Below are positions 12,651 through 25,774 of a stretch of DNA of 64,000 nt, piece after piece. Made by a program: the position numbers and the translations under genes. The DNA lies in NCBI GenBank assembly GCA_022410635.1, contig JAJVDF010000230.1, forward strand, positions 1,077,126-1,141,125. The letters run 5' to 3'. A model generated the notes under the pieces. That model worked only from the letters and a program-made list of their open reading frames with translations, was not told the DNA's origin and made no database searches. This stretch comes from Tretioscincus oriximinensis (lineage: Eukaryota; Chordata; Lepidosauria; Squamata; Gymnophthalmidae). The first letter of the stretch is position 1. Every line of letters begins with the position of its first letter.

Positions 12651-12989
12651 AGGGGGAGCATGCGGGTCTCGCCACCCCACCCGCTCCTGGGTACATGGGA
12701 GTGAAAAAGGGGCAGGCAGAGGGGTCGGGAGGGGAGTCGCTGCAGATTTGGGCTGCGCGCGTGTGGGCGCCCATGTCCGTCGGGGCTGGGGGTGGGGAGG
12801 GAGGGAGGGGAGGAAGCGAGGGTGGGGGTGGGGAGCGCGAGGCGTCAGAGGAGACAAAACTGCTGCTTGTGCTCCAGCGGAGCTCGTGGGCGAAGCCTGC
12901 AAAAGGCAGGGAGTTTTGAGTCTGTCCTTTTCCCTTCCCGCTGTGACAGCGCACGGAGCGGGAGGCATAATATTAAACGGGGGAACGGG

Positions 12990-15021
12990 GCTGCCTGGAA
13001 ATAAGATGAAATAGCATCACAGACGAAGTGGCAAAGGCNGTCTCCCCCCGCCCCACCCCCTTTTAAAAATGCATTTATGAAGCCTGCGTGTACTGTGTAT
13101 GTATGCGAGTAAATTCGCGAGGACACCGTGCGAATTGCTCCGTCAGGGTATCGAATTCAATTTCGCTGCTGCTTCAGATTTTCTGCAAATAATAACTTCC
13201 TCTGAGGAAAGCGGCCCATCTTTTCTTTCTTTTCTAACTGTTTGGAGTAGCAGGAAAAATGCCCCCCCNCGGCAGCATTTTACAATGTGAACAAAACTGT
13301 TCCTGTTCACACCTATTCTTTTAGGTAGCTGGAAGGCCAGTTAAGGAATCAAAAAGCTGCAGTAAATCTCACAGCGGTCCAAAGAAGCAACCATTTTTTT
13401 TCTCACCGCAGAATGCCACACTAGGAAAGCACAGAGAAGCGGTCCCAGCGTTAAGCATTTCAACTGTCTGATCCTTCCATCACANTTCCTCCCAGCTTTA
13501 TGGCTTCCTGCAGATTGTAAGTCAGTAACTGAACTACCATATTTATTTATTTGCAAAANCATTATTATTCCTTTTTACCATTACAGTTCTGTTCCTCTAA
13601 GGATATGATTCCTGATAACACTTTCACCTCCTCTTCCTTTTCTTTCCTTGCAAGGAATGGGTTCCTCAACATTCAGGATTGAATTCACCCCAATTTTGCA
13701 GAGTTCCAGCATTTTCCACAGCTTGTGATTAAACTGTGTCTTATCATTCAGCCATTTTCACTGAGTTCTACCTATCACTGCACTTGGAGAGCTTCATACA
13801 ACCTCAGTCTCCTGTGAATCCCTGAAGAANGCACAGGCAGAGTTGGGAGCTCCAAGATCTTGTGCAGAGGTACGCAAGAAAGCAAATGGCTGCCTCCTTA
13901 ACCTGGGGAAGCCATTTTATCAAAAGAGACGCCATTTTGATGTCACTTTCGGTATTTACTTCTGGGCGATGAGCTCAGGCTCGCTGTTCAATATCTGGCT
14001 TCCAGGAGCTCCTCTCACTGTGCACAGGGCAATTCTTTGCAATGTACCTCAGTCCTAATTTCCATGAAGAACTCAATTTCCACCATGCCTAGATTCTGCA
14101 GATTGACCCGTAATAGAGTTAATTTTCAAAACACAGTCAGATACTTTTAAAATGGCTAGCTGTAGTCATATAAAATCTTCCTATACACTGATAACTGGTG
14201 TGCTTAATTTGAAATTGTTTGGCAGGCTTTATGACTAGTAACAGGAATACCGTGGCCAGTTTTTGTGTCTGTAAGTTTCAAAGCCAGGAGAGAAAGTGAA
14301 GAGCAGAATACTACAAGAAGTAGGCAAACAAACATCCTCAAAAACCAAATGATGCTTACATATTCATTATGTCATCTGTAAAAGCCCCTGAATGTCACAA
14401 ACCAACCCTTTTTAAGCTTTGTCAAAAAATAAACTTTTACCAATCTCTGCAACTGGAACGCAAAATATTGTTACTTACAATAGTGGTTCATGTTAACTAA
14501 TTCATTAAAGAATTAGTTAATAAAGCAGAACAATTTTAACAATTCTGAGCCCAATACTGACAAATGTAAATATTTTAGAAACCCATTAATCCCACTGAAA
14601 TAATTTATGTGTAGTGTATGCATTTATTGCTTCATTAAGAGATTTTTTTAATCTTAGTAAACTGTCATTATTTTATATAATGACATAAAAGTTTTGATGT
14701 GGAATTCTTGTTTTATGTGCCTAGCATCATCCTTCAAAACGGTACCTTACCATATTACCTGCCATTTTACTAATCGCCCATCATTTTGACTCAATTCAAA
14801 ATTATTTTTAGTAATCCAAACTCAGATCTTAAATACTAAATCTGACATAAAGCTTTGGGTACCTGGTAATCCACATTCTCACAACTTAAGGCATGTTTTA
14901 TTGTATATTCAGGGCAGTTCCCTCTATTGGAAGTAGTAAAATTGTCCTCAAGGTGTCTTTATTGCATGAAGAAGGCAAAGTGTTGTATCAATTGCACTCA
15001 ACTTGCACCATTAAACACTGA
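12990..15021. other. Intergenic, nothing recognised
   Basis: This is the right flank of the CpG island, grading into AT-rich sequence. A small perfect hairpin lies at about 14494-14520 (TTAACTAATTC, loop, GAATTAGTTAA). No coding segment was found. Confidence 0.4.
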
Positions 15022-15166
15022 GGTGCTGTTCCAACACATACTTTTAATCTATCTACAGTCCTAAAAAACGGTGGACTAAATCAGGTAAAAACAGGATCAC
15101 CCCCTTCCCCCTTCGGCCTATTTCCTTAAAATAAGATGGATTAAATGTATATGTTGGAAGAGCACC
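15022..15166. mobile_element. ~145-bp inverted-repeat element (MITE-like), copy 2
   Basis: The left end GGTGCTGTTCCAACACATAC, then TTTTAATC, is matched in reverse complement by the right end (GATTAAATGTATATGTTGGA, AGAGCACC). The centre contains CAGTCCTAAAAAACGGTGGA, CTAAAT, very close to the centre of copy 3. Length matches copies 1 and 3. Confidence 0.65.
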
Positions 15167-18100
15167 TAAAACCCACCTTTTAAATTCAAATTCTTATTTT
15201 TTGACCATATAAAACTAAACACTCTGGGCAGAGATTACCTAANCTTAAAGACTGCCACAGATTTTTGATAATCTATCATGAGGCATAAGATTTAAATCTC
15301 TTTTAGAGAGATTTTAGATTTATAAATATTCTGGATCTTCGTTTTAGAATGCTAAGGTTGGAATTTAGGTCAAGGATGAGGTGTAATTACAGCAATTACT
15401 GAGTTGTAACTTCTAAAGAAATTGGCCACCAGCTCCCATCAGCCAACATAATTTTATTTCTAGATTGGATGGGGGATACATTCAAATACAACCAGAAATA
15501 ATTAGGTTGGAAAAGACTCCACTTTATGTACCTCAACCACTGACCACACATTTTAGAGTTCTGACAACCTCCGGTCTGGGTTGTAAAATGGGATTGAAAG
15601 AGTTGTTTACAAATTATAATATCGATTTCTCTCCTTATTTCTCTTCCTTCTTTTTTGTCATTGGTGCTGCCTTTAGACATACACATGGATATAGTTAAAA
15701 TGTATATTCATATATATTTAACATTATTAGAAAATGTGACCTCCATCTAAATGCATAATGTCAGTTGTACTTATTTCTCCTTTTTATAGCATGAACAGAA
15801 ATTAATTTTGCTACAAAGTAAAGGCATAAAATTATAATGTTGAGGATGACTTCAGCCATAGTCCAGTTCCATGGTAACTTATACCTCTGGTTTCAAGTTT
15901 CAGACTAACTGAATTTTTTTATTTTTTCGTTTCAGTCAGCGCTACTCTTCAATAGAATTATATAGCTTGTTTGTCAGTTCTGAAGTATGTATGTATCTGA
16001 ATGCCAAACCAGTTCAAATGGTCATTTAGTCCAACCACAGTGTTCTGCAAACCATCCAAGGATTAGCTATCTCTTCAAAGAATGTGTTTTGTTGGCATAT
16101 AGTATTTTAAGAAAACAACAAGCATGCTATCTTCCCTAGAAGTAATTCTGTCATATCAAGATACCTATTTCAGAAGTGCTGGCCCTGCACAGCAAGTGGA
16201 ATCCATATTTTGNTGTGCTTAAAGCACTGCTTTATGGATCAGGCTAATTAGGATAGAAAGTAGAGACAACATTCTAATCAGGTTGTCCTATAGTGGATCA
16301 AATTATACTTGACTCAAGTGGATCAAAACATTGTTTAATATACTCAGTAGGAGAGTTCCAACAGTAGTTTCTCCCATGCTGTCCTTTCTCTCCTAATCCA
16401 ATGACCACATGTGTGTACATCTTTTATCCTCTAGCTCTTAAGGAAAACCAAGTAAAATGCGTCAACTTCACTACCACTGTGTGNGTCAAGCTGTAGATAG
16501 CATACAGAAAGAAGTGGTTGGGCAATAGTCAAGACCACTGACAAAAGGAGTTGAATAATTCTTGTTCTCTTATATACAAGCAGAGGTCTACTTAGGAGTT
16601 GGGGTTATTCGTTCTGCAGAATAAATTGGCTTAAGCCTTAAAAGGAAAATGCTACCTTCTTAGCTTTTAGGATTGAGCAGGAATTTGCTGGCTAATTTTA
16701 AAATTGCAAGAATGCATTTAAAGAATGCATGGGTTTTTAGCTGTCCAGCTATAGCTGTTTGCATCAACTCAGCAAGCCCTTTTTCTGTTTTCATGATACA
16801 AAGAATCAGAAAGAAGTCAAATACATAAATTCAAAGTTCAAGAGAAAAAAGCAGGGGAAAAACCAAGCTGCATGAAGTAATAAACTAAGAAGATAGACTC
16901 AGGAGTAAAGAGCAGCCAGGGACAAGAACCTGAAAAATGTCTACATCACTGGAAATATTCTGCTTTATCTTCTTTAGATTATGATTCCTTGCAGCTTGGG
17001 GAATGGCATTGAAAGGGAGACCAATAGGTGGTGCTCACAGTTCACTTGTAGGAGCAGGATGTCACACATTGCATTAATATTTGAGCTACATTCTATTAAT
17101 TGGAACCATATTACTTAAAATGGGAAGCCTCGTCTACTTAGCTCCCCATACANTTTATGACAATTTATCTAAGTTTGTAGACCAGATCATGGGATTGCCT
17201 ATTATATTTAGTCCACAGTGGACAAGTACTATTCCATTTTAGAACTGTCCCTGGAAATCTCTATTTTGAATTAGTTGCTGACCTGTTTGAAGAAGTCTGC
17301 AACCATCTTATACTATTCTGCACCAGCTTTTGATGCTTCCTCACCTGGTCCTGAACAAAGAAAACACTGCAACTCTATGTATGCAAAGTTTGAAGATACA
17401 TTCAGAACTCCTGCATAGAGCTAAAATGATCTCTTAAAAACTATTCTGTTCAATCATACTTTTTTACACTAAATACTGCATACTAATTAAAGGGTCTTGG
17501 ACCAATTATTACTAGGAGTGGGTGGAGCCTTGGGCTGGGAGTCACTTATGTAAATCAAAACAGCTGTGGTGTATCTGCATTGCTACAGGTGTAGGTTTAG
17601 GACAGAAGGCATTCCAGTACTTATGACGCAGACAGAACCTGCTGTGCTTGGGCCAGGCCAGGCCAGAATGGAACAGTGTCGCTGAAATCTATAATTCAGA
17701 GAAATCAAGGTTCTATGATGTAATGGAATTTATGTGAATAGAAAAAAATCAGCTTCAGATGTTTCCATCTGTAGAAGGCAGTGGAAAAGCATAAGAGGTG
17801 TCTTTGTCCTTACTCACTCCCATCATGTGCAAATTCCAGCTGGCTTCAGAAGTAATCTTCAAGTATCTTGACCTGGGCAATAGAACATGCATATTACTGC
17901 ATTTTGTCATCAGAGTTACAGCATGGATTTAAATGCAAATTCTAAACTGCTACATCCCTTGTGGATGAAAGAGCAGTGAAGTTAAGGCATCAATGACAAG
18001 AGTGACTAAAGTACTTCCTACTGCCCAGAAGTCTCAGTACCTGTACATCAAAAGCATAGGCATCTAGGCATTACCACCAATAAGGCAGAAACAATAGGGC

Positions 18101-19570
18101 TAGTTGCTCATTGAAATTTTACCTTTGACCTCCCCAGATTGCATTTACTGCAGCTAATACCAAAACATTATTGGGGTGACCAAAAACTGGGCTCAAATTA
18201 GTGGTTCACTGATCTCCCACCACCTACCAGTTCCATTGTGCATGTCACCACAATATCTTCATGCCATTTTGTGTGTTTGAATCTTCATCCCAAATAGAAC
18301 AAACCATCTTCAGAAAGTATTTATTTTAAACAGGTGGGATCTTCACGAAAATTTTATAATGTGGAGACTTTTTTAACCATTAATCTAGTTAATCAGCAAG
18401 CAAGATGGATTGCATCCTTTTATTTACTCGTTTCTAATTCTGCCTACTAGGATTCCCACATAAACTCTAGGGCAGAGCATTGAACCTTTCATGGATATAA
18501 GACAGTGATTTTTCTTGCTAGATACAGCAGCCATTGGACACTGCATCTGGTGCAGACTCCTCTTTTCATTTGCCATTAAAGGTTCAAAGATCTATCCTTG
18601 ATTTAAAATGAGAACTTTGGGCTATATTAAGTGTAATCAATCTTCTGGAGATGTTAAAAAAGGAAAACCCAGAAAAAGATATAATCCTTCCATTTCTGTT
18701 TCCTTGCCTGCTTTTGTTCCCTCTATCCCCATTTGCTTAAACTTTGAAACATCTATTCCTATATTTTAGAAAAAAGGATCACACCAATTCATTTTAGGGG
18801 CACAACTGATAGGAGGCACAATTGGTAGGAAGTTCAAATTGATATTCCCAGGATGTTATTTATATTGAGGTGCTTTAAGCCATAGCACTTCCTCTCTTCA
18901 GCTGTATAAGCAAACTTATCTGGCTCTTAGCTTCTCATTTTCCTATCTGCCTCCCTTTTTAGGCAACTAGTGCTGATTGGCTAGAAAATCCCCCTTGTCT
19001 ATCTTCTTAGCTCCTCAGTTGTCAATGGCTTGTATCAGCTGTTAGAATTATTAACTGCTAAATCCTCTTCACACTTGATAAACTGTTCAATTGTGCTTAT
19101 ATGCCTTGACTATCTCTTGTTCCAAGCTGCTGCAACAATCTTCCCCATTTTCAATACTATTAAAGTTATTTTACTCTAAAATAAGTGTATACTTTGTATT
19201 CATTTCAGCTTCATTATTTCTTCTCTCTAATGGGCTGTGTGATCAGTCAAGCCAAACCTGTAATCCTATAAAACCCCTCTAAACAAGGTGGTTGTTAGAC
19301 TAGTCTTCAAAATGACTCTCTTAATAGTATTGTCACCAGTTGCTTGTTTTCATGCTGGTATTCCCCNAAAAAATTCAGCCTTTATGTTATTAATTTCCTA
19401 AAACCCTAGCTTATAAAATAGGATTTATACAAGACTGAACTTTATGGATTATTTAAGATTCTAAATTATGAAGGACACCAAAGAGAGGAAACAGTTAACA
19501 GGTTGGATTGCAGTTCCCATAAATTGAATTCCATAGTATCTCTTTCCGTCAAAGCTTGTTTTACCTAATT
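15167..19570. other. Long intergenic stretch, nothing recognised
   Basis: This is about 4.4 kb of AT-rich sequence with neither a supported gene nor a repeat that I could match inside the window. It is the longest repeat-poor stretch upstream of STC2. Conserved non-coding elements could lie here, but this cannot be judged from one sequence. Confidence 0.35.
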
Positions 19571-19574
19571 TTTA

Positions 19575-19645
19575 AATCTGTTTTATAATTATTTTATTGT
19601 GACCACCTCTGAGACCTTCAGGTATAGATAAGGAACACTGTATCT
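19575..19645 (+). mobile_element. L2-like LINE 3' tail fragment
   Basis: ATTGTGACCACCTCTGAGAC, CTTCAGGTATAGATAAGG is a decayed copy of the L2-like tail motif. Confidence 0.55.
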
Positions 19646-20689
19646 TTCTAACCAAGTGCAGATGAGTCTCTTTTGTCTTGAAAGACTGGGCCAAATTTTT
19701 CCCAAAGTCTCCTGCTTTTGAATTGTAAGTAATTAAGAGATTTGGGGGAATGTCTTCATCTGGGCAGCCACATTTCGAAGACTCTTATGACAGACTACCC
19801 AGTTAGCAAGGAGAGCTGCAATTTGCCTCCTGCTAGAACAATGGTTACTGAAATCAAGCCTGTTTGTCATAATCTGTCTTGTATTAGCTATAATCTCATC
19901 ACATTTTTGTTTATATCTACAAGTAATGCAAACCATACATAGCCTAGGTTTTGACTCAAAAGATTAAAGTAGATACATAATTCTGGCAAATTACTTGGAA
20001 TTATGGTTTACCAGCATCTGGTTCAAATATTCTGTAGTAAATTGCTGGAATTAGTGTGGCCTGCGTCCCTACTTTTCCCTGCTTTGACTTGTAATGAAAA
20101 AAAGTCTAAAGAAGCACGTGTCTTCACTCACTTTCCTCCCAATCCTTTGCATGAAATCCACAAACTTATAAGCTCTTACAGAGAAGTAGGTTAAATCAAG
20201 ATGTTCTGATAAGCCGACTTCAGGCATAAAATTTGAGTATTCACAACAAAGAACAAAGAGAATATTATCAGAGTGGGTAATGATGCAGTAACATATGACC
20301 TGCTGCCCTACTAGTTCTGCCCCATTTTCAATCCTTAATGGGAATCACTGGGAATACCCTAAGGCCATTTACCCCAGCCAATGCCCCATTTGAGGGCCTA
20401 TTCCAGAATACTATGCAAGCCTTTTCAACATACTGTCAAAATGGAATCTATTCAAGGAACAGTCCTCAACCCAGAACTGCACATTTTTAAGCAGCAGATG
20501 GCTAGATGTAGGCACTACACAATTTGTGAGTAAGGATACTACGCTTGATGTCATGTCATTTTTAAAGAATGGTCTGTTTTCAAGATTGAAACTTTGAACA
20601 TAGCCTTGTTTATTTTCAAGGCTGCCAGAATACGAGCCGCAATGTGCTTAAAATAGAATTTTTAACAATTGGTTTTAATCCATCCTTGC

Positions 20690-20757
20690 TGTATATTTTA
20701 TTAATTGTATTTTGTATGATATGGTCAATGGACTAATCATTAAACTTATATGATATG
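20690..20757 (+). repeat. Dispersed repeat tail shared with 3128-3185
   Basis: TATTTTGTATGATATGGTCA, ATGGACTAATCATTAA matches the copy near 3145-3172. The next element, a reverse CR1, begins immediately after it. Confidence 0.5.
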
Positions 20758-21360
20758 AAAAACATAAGAGGAGCCCTGCTGAATCAGACTGGAGCCTATC
20801 TAGTCTAGCATTCTGTCTCACACAGTGGCCCTCCAATTACACTTGGGCAGTCTGGAACAGAAGAAGGCGAAATCTTCAACTGTTATGGACACCTGCAAGT
20901 AGCATTTCAGGAATCCTGCCTGTTGCTCCATCTCAGAGGCAGCATTAAGACATCTATCCTAGTAACTATTTATACGCTTAGTGCCTATGAACTTGTCTAA
21001 TCCCCTCTTAAAGCTATCCAGGCTGCTAGCTACCACCACCTCTTCTGGATGATCCATCAAAGGCCGATGATCCTCTGGGTGAAAAAATACTTTCCCTTGT
21101 CTGTCCTCATTCTTCTGCCCATCAGCTTTAAGGAATGCCCCTTGCTCCTAATTGCTATGCAATAGAAAAAACATTTTTTCTCTATTCACCTTATCCATCC
21201 CATGCATGATTTTATATGCTTCAACCATCTTTTGAAGCTGAAGAGGCACAGACATTGCAGCCAGATTTCATAAGGGAGGTGCTGCAGTCCCTTGATCATT
21301 CTTGTTGCCCTTTTCTGTACCTTCACTGGTTCGACAATATCCTTTGTAAGATGTGATAAT
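20758..21360 (-). mobile_element. CR1 LINE 3' portion (reverse), copy A
   Basis: It begins with the inverse CR1 terminus (ACATAAGAGGAGCCCTGCTG) and runs through the 3' UTR. The inverse ORF2 C-terminus follows (CTTGTCTAATCCCCTCTTAA; CTTTCCCTTGTCTGTCC) and then the C-terminal RT region, ending near TTGCCCTTTTCTGTACCTTC. A second, separate CR1 copy starts right after it, as shown by a repeat of the C-terminal junction. Confidence 0.8.
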
Positions 21361-21365
21361 CGGAA

Positions 21366-22840
21366 GNCTACACCTGCTCCATCCCAAAAGCAGTTTTAAA
21401 AGATCCACCCTAGTGGATTTATACCCTTGGTGACCATAAACCTATCTAACCCTGTCTTGAAGGCTATGCATGCTATTCATTCAGCAATGCATGTTTTTCC
21501 CTGTGTTTGGTAATGTTATCCTTGATTATGGTTTCCAACACTTTACCTGGAACTGATGCCAAACTGATTGGTCTTTATTTTCCAGGATCCTCCCAGGATA
21601 CTTTTTTGAAGATTGGTATTACATTTGCTACTCTCCAATCAACTAGCACAGTGCCTGATCTTAAGAAAAGATTAAATATTTTGGCTAAAAATTCAGAAAT
21701 TTCACATCAGAGTTCTTTAAGAATTCTGGGATGAATGCCATCTGGCCCCAGGGATTTATTGGTGTTCAGTTTGTTAAGGCTAGCAAGGACCTCCTCTCTT
21801 GTTATCTCTGACCAGTTTNATTCCCCTAATGCCATTCCTGAAAAGATTAGTTCTGTTGCAGGTATATACTCTCTGTCCTCTTCAGTGAAAAATAAGAGAA
21901 AAATTCATTTAACCTCTCTGCAATATCCATGTCCACCTTTAGTATCCCCTGCTGTCCATTGTTGTCTAGTAGTCTGACCCATTTCCTAGTAGGATTCCTA
22001 TTTTAAGAAGTTATTATTTCTTTTAATATTCTTAACAGTGTGCTCCTCAAAGTTTTTCTTCACATCCCTGACTACCACCTTGCATTTGGTTTGCCACAGT
22101 TTGTGCTCCCTTCTGTTCTCCTCACTAGGATAAGCCTTCCACTTTTTAAATGAGTTTCTCTTCATTCTAATGACTTTTCTTACTGTGGTGTGGTAAGCAA
22201 TACAGATTTCCTCTTGAAATGCATTGTATTTGAGCCTTCAGTATTGTATTTGCAAACAGTTACCACACTTTTTGAAGGGTTTGGACTCTTTTTCCCTTTT
22301 AATTTTCTTTTTACCATTTTCCTCATCTTGGGAAAATGTCCTTTGTGAAAGTTTAAGGTGTCTGTGTTAGACCTTCTTGACAATTTTCTATCCACGTTCA
22401 AGTTGAAAGTTACTGTGTTATGGTCACTGTTTCCTATAAGATCAGTTACAATTAAATATTTTCTCAAGTCCTGTTCACTACTTAGGACTAAATCCAGGAT
22501 TCCCTTGCTGCTGGTTGATTCTAAAATCACCTGCTCTAGGAAGCAATTAATTAGCATGTCTAGGAATTTTATTTCTTTTTCATGAGTTGAACAAGAGTTT
22601 GCCTAATCGATGTGTGGATAGTTGAAGTCTCCCATTATGACTACTCTTCCCTTTTTGGAAGCTTCAATGACGTCATGTTCCAAATGAGTGTCACTTTCAC
22701 ATGTTAAGTTAAGAGGTCGGTAGCATACTCCCAATATTAGACTTGTGATGCTGGAGTGGTGTGAATGGTCAATTACTCCATCTTTANCAGTACTGTCCAC
22801 ATTTAAAAGCAGGGATACTAGAATTAAAAATTCATTTGTT
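21366..22840 (-). mobile_element. CR1 LINE with endonuclease remnants (reverse), copy B, internally deleted
   Basis: The reverse strand runs 5' to 3' as follows. An endonuclease segment near 22800-22603 has SLILGVCYRPLN and RVVIMGDFNYPHID. The endonuclease C-terminus near 22557-22180 has KGILDLVLSSEQDLRKYLIV and GNSDHNTV. A partial RT follows near 21600-21500 (DPGKYRPVSL-like). It then jumps from the ALLNE position to the ORF2 C-terminus near 21470, so most of the RT is missing. Frameshifts and stops make it non-functional. Confidence 0.8.
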
Positions 22841-23019
22841 TGTTTTTATCAAAAATTGAGAGATTTATCAACAAAAGTCAGAGGAAAGCTGTAGACCGAA
22901 AAAACAACAAAATTCTGAATCAAAGGATTTATTCTGAACATGAGAATTGAAGTGGGGTTACAGCACTTCTATATTGAAAATCTCCTCTGGTATTCTCCAT
23001 CAGTTATTTTGCCACAGAA

Positions 23020-23765
23020 ATATTGGGTCTGTGATCTGGGGGTGATTTTGGATTTTGATACTCATGTGGCAGCAACAGCCAGAAGTGCCTACCTCTAGCT
23101 ACAGCTAGTTAGCCAATGTGACCACAGTAATCCATGCTCTTAACTATTGTATTGTCAATAGTCAGGTAATCCAGACTTGACTATTGTATTGTGCGCTTGT
23201 GGGGGTTACTCTTGAAAATGTTCCAGAAGTTGGAACTGGTACAGAATGGAACAGCTCAACTGTCGGTGGGAGTCTCTGCTAGACATACATCACAGCAGAC
23301 CTTACCTAGGTAACCTAGTTTGGTTACCTAGTTGCTACCAAACCCAATTCAAGGTGTTGATTGAATACATAATCAATTGAATAGAAAGCCCTAAACATCT
23401 TGGCCCTTGGCTATCTTAAGAAGAACCTTCTCCAGCATGGACATGCCTGTAGACTAAGGTCTTAAGGAGAAGGCCTTCTGGTAGTTCCTCCCTTTCAGAG
23501 ATGCAGGAATAGGGGCTCTTCTCTGTGATGGTTCCCATCTGGAATAGCCTTCCTCTAGAAGCTTGTCAGGCACCTAAATACCTTTTGATGCCTGGTAAAA
23601 CCTTATTTCTTCACCTAGGCTTCTGACTCTTAACTTCCTCTGTGTTGTGTCTTTCCAAGGAGAGAGGAAGGGAGGGTATGGTTCTTTTNAAACCNTGGGA
23701 CCTATGGTGAAAGGCAGGATATAATTTCCTAAATAAATAAAATAATTAAAAATAAAATATTTAAA
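23020..23765 (+). mobile_element. L2-like LINE, RT C-terminal part and tail
   Basis: The + strand reads CDLGVILDFDTHVAATARSA near 23033-23092, then a KLELVQNGTAQLSVG-like block near 23224, and a KALNILALGYLKKNLL-like block near 23385. A tail GGCAGGATATAATTTCCTAA with TAAATAAA follows. This is the order of the 3' third of L2-type ORF2. Stops and N bases show decay. It is the same family as the larger insertion at 25775-28240. Confidence 0.75.
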
Positions 23766-24492
23766 AGCCTATTAATACCAGGTAAAATACTGTGCTCAGT
23801 TATAACAGCATGATGCTACTCAAAGGCACATCATGATGTTTTCTTAGCATAGTCCTTGTTTCCATCAAACATACATAGGAAACTTTTATGGGTGAAGCTT
23901 TTACTCCCACATCTGGGAATTCAGGAGGAGACACTTGGATTCTCAGTAATAAGGGAAGCCATCTACTCCAACCAGAAATTCAGTTGTAGGAAAAGAGAAA
24001 TTGATAACGACCAAGATGCTATCTTTCGGTAGTGACAGCTCCTTACACTTTAGTGCCAGAAGGGAAGATGTTTCTAAAGATTCTAAATCTACTAAGGCGC
24101 CATAACAGAAGTTTAACGCCAAAAGTCGCTGTCTGCAACATCTATCATGCAAGTAACAAACAAACCTCAAGGAAGTAGAAAAGCAGAGTTTCTATTAACA
24201 TATTGTATGCATTGCAGAATCCTCTTGGTAATGAAATGACTGATGGGGATGTTCCAAAGGTGCAGGTATCAAACAACACACAGGTCTGCTGAGCAAATAT
24301 CTTGTTGCACTAAGGAAGCAAATGTCTTCCTAGCAGTGTGGCCACACCATCATGGTTGTGGATCTATTTGGATGTGTTTCAGATGAACACAAAGAATAGC
24401 TTAGCCTGTTTCAAAAGGCAACAAAAATGCTGACTTCTAGGAACCATTAGTCAGAGCAAGCTCTGGCTAAAACTGACAAGGAACTGCTTAAG

Positions 24493-24640
24493 ATCTCTGC
24501 CACACATGAATTTTAAACCAGTCCTGAAAAAGTGGACTAAAAACTAGAAAAAGCAGGTTTCTATTNTCTGTTTTTTCTGTCTTTCAATCCTCTTCGTTAA
24601 GACTGAAGATAATTTAAAAACACATATGTGACCATGGCCT
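24493..24640. mobile_element. ~145-bp inverted-repeat element (MITE-like), copy 3
   Basis: The left end (CTCTGCCACACATGAATTTT, AAACCAGTCCTG) pairs imperfectly with the right end (CAGTC..GACTGAAGATAATT, TAAAAACACATATGTGACCA, TGGCCT). The centre carries AAAAAGTGGACTAAAAACTA, shared with copy 2. Confidence 0.55.
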
Positions 24641-25774
24641 ATATAGAATATTATTTTAAAGAAGAAAGTATCATGACAGGCTTTAAATAAATACTGTAGC
24701 TATGCATGTTTGGTTTCGTGTGAAAGAGTGGGGAATGACAAAGAAGGATGAGAAGGAGTTGTCAAAGCTGCTTACATAACCTTCTGTACTTCTCTTCACA
24801 ACAGACACCTTGGGAAGTTGATGGGACTGAGAGAGCTCTGAAAAACTGTGACCACGGTCACAAAGTTGGCTTTAGCAGAAGACTGCAGAATTGACATTCT
24901 GACTACTACACCAAACAGCAGAGGAAGGCAGCAGATGACTTTTTTTAGGAAAGACAAGTCACATCATAATAAAGAAAAATGCCAGAAAGTGCTCAAGTAT
25001 TAACTGAACCCAGTGGGCTGGAAGTACATCCTTTTTCAATGTTTCCACTTTCCACAGCCATGTGCTGAAGCCCTACTTTTATCCAGAAATCACAGAAGCC
25101 ATCACAAAGGAGATCTTCAAGTTCCCACTCAGGAAATGCTAGAAGAGGAAGTGTTTCCTTCCATCTGCTTTTGGAAAACATCCAAGCCCTCTCGGAAGTT
25201 CCCAACTGGCTGGCCTGGCAATAGTCTTCTTCTTTATCCTATTCTAGGAGTTGCCGAACAGTTTGGCACACATCACAGCAGGAAATAGCTGNGGACACTT
25301 ATGTGAGAAAAACAGGCAGCTCATTTCAATTATAATAGGGAGAGCAGAGCTAAGGCACAAAACAAAAAAACAAAATTACATAGATTTTGTGTATTCAGGT
25401 CATTTCACAAGAGCTATTTTTGCTTTACCACAATGTGGTGGTACCTACGTACAAGGGACCTCTTGAAGTCACAGTGTGACAGCATTTCCATAGATATCTC
25501 TACTATCATGTGGGAGGAAAGCTGGCGTGAGAAAAGTCTTCTCCTGCTGTAAAAAAAAACAATACTTNTGTCAGGAAATATAATGACAAGTTCTAACTCT
25601 TCCAAAGACCAGATCAGAAAATGCTTCNCTTTTGTCCAAGATGATTAGTCTCCATCAATCTCTCTCTAAAACTATGAAATACTCTTATTTGTCATAAAAC
25701 AAACCCAAACATGTCTCCAAAACAACCCAAAGTGAAAGAACTACAGGAAAAGAACCGAGATAATGAAACTTATA
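24641..25774. other. Intergenic, nothing recognised
   Basis: This is non-coding sequence without an identifiable gene or repeat. Open frames near 25013-25288 show no known motif. Confidence 0.4.

Noticed and set aside
12475..13014. 179-codon frame and its opposite-strand counterparts in the CpG island
   Set aside because: It is GC-driven, lacks a recognisable domain, and competes with overlapping frames of similar length on both strands.
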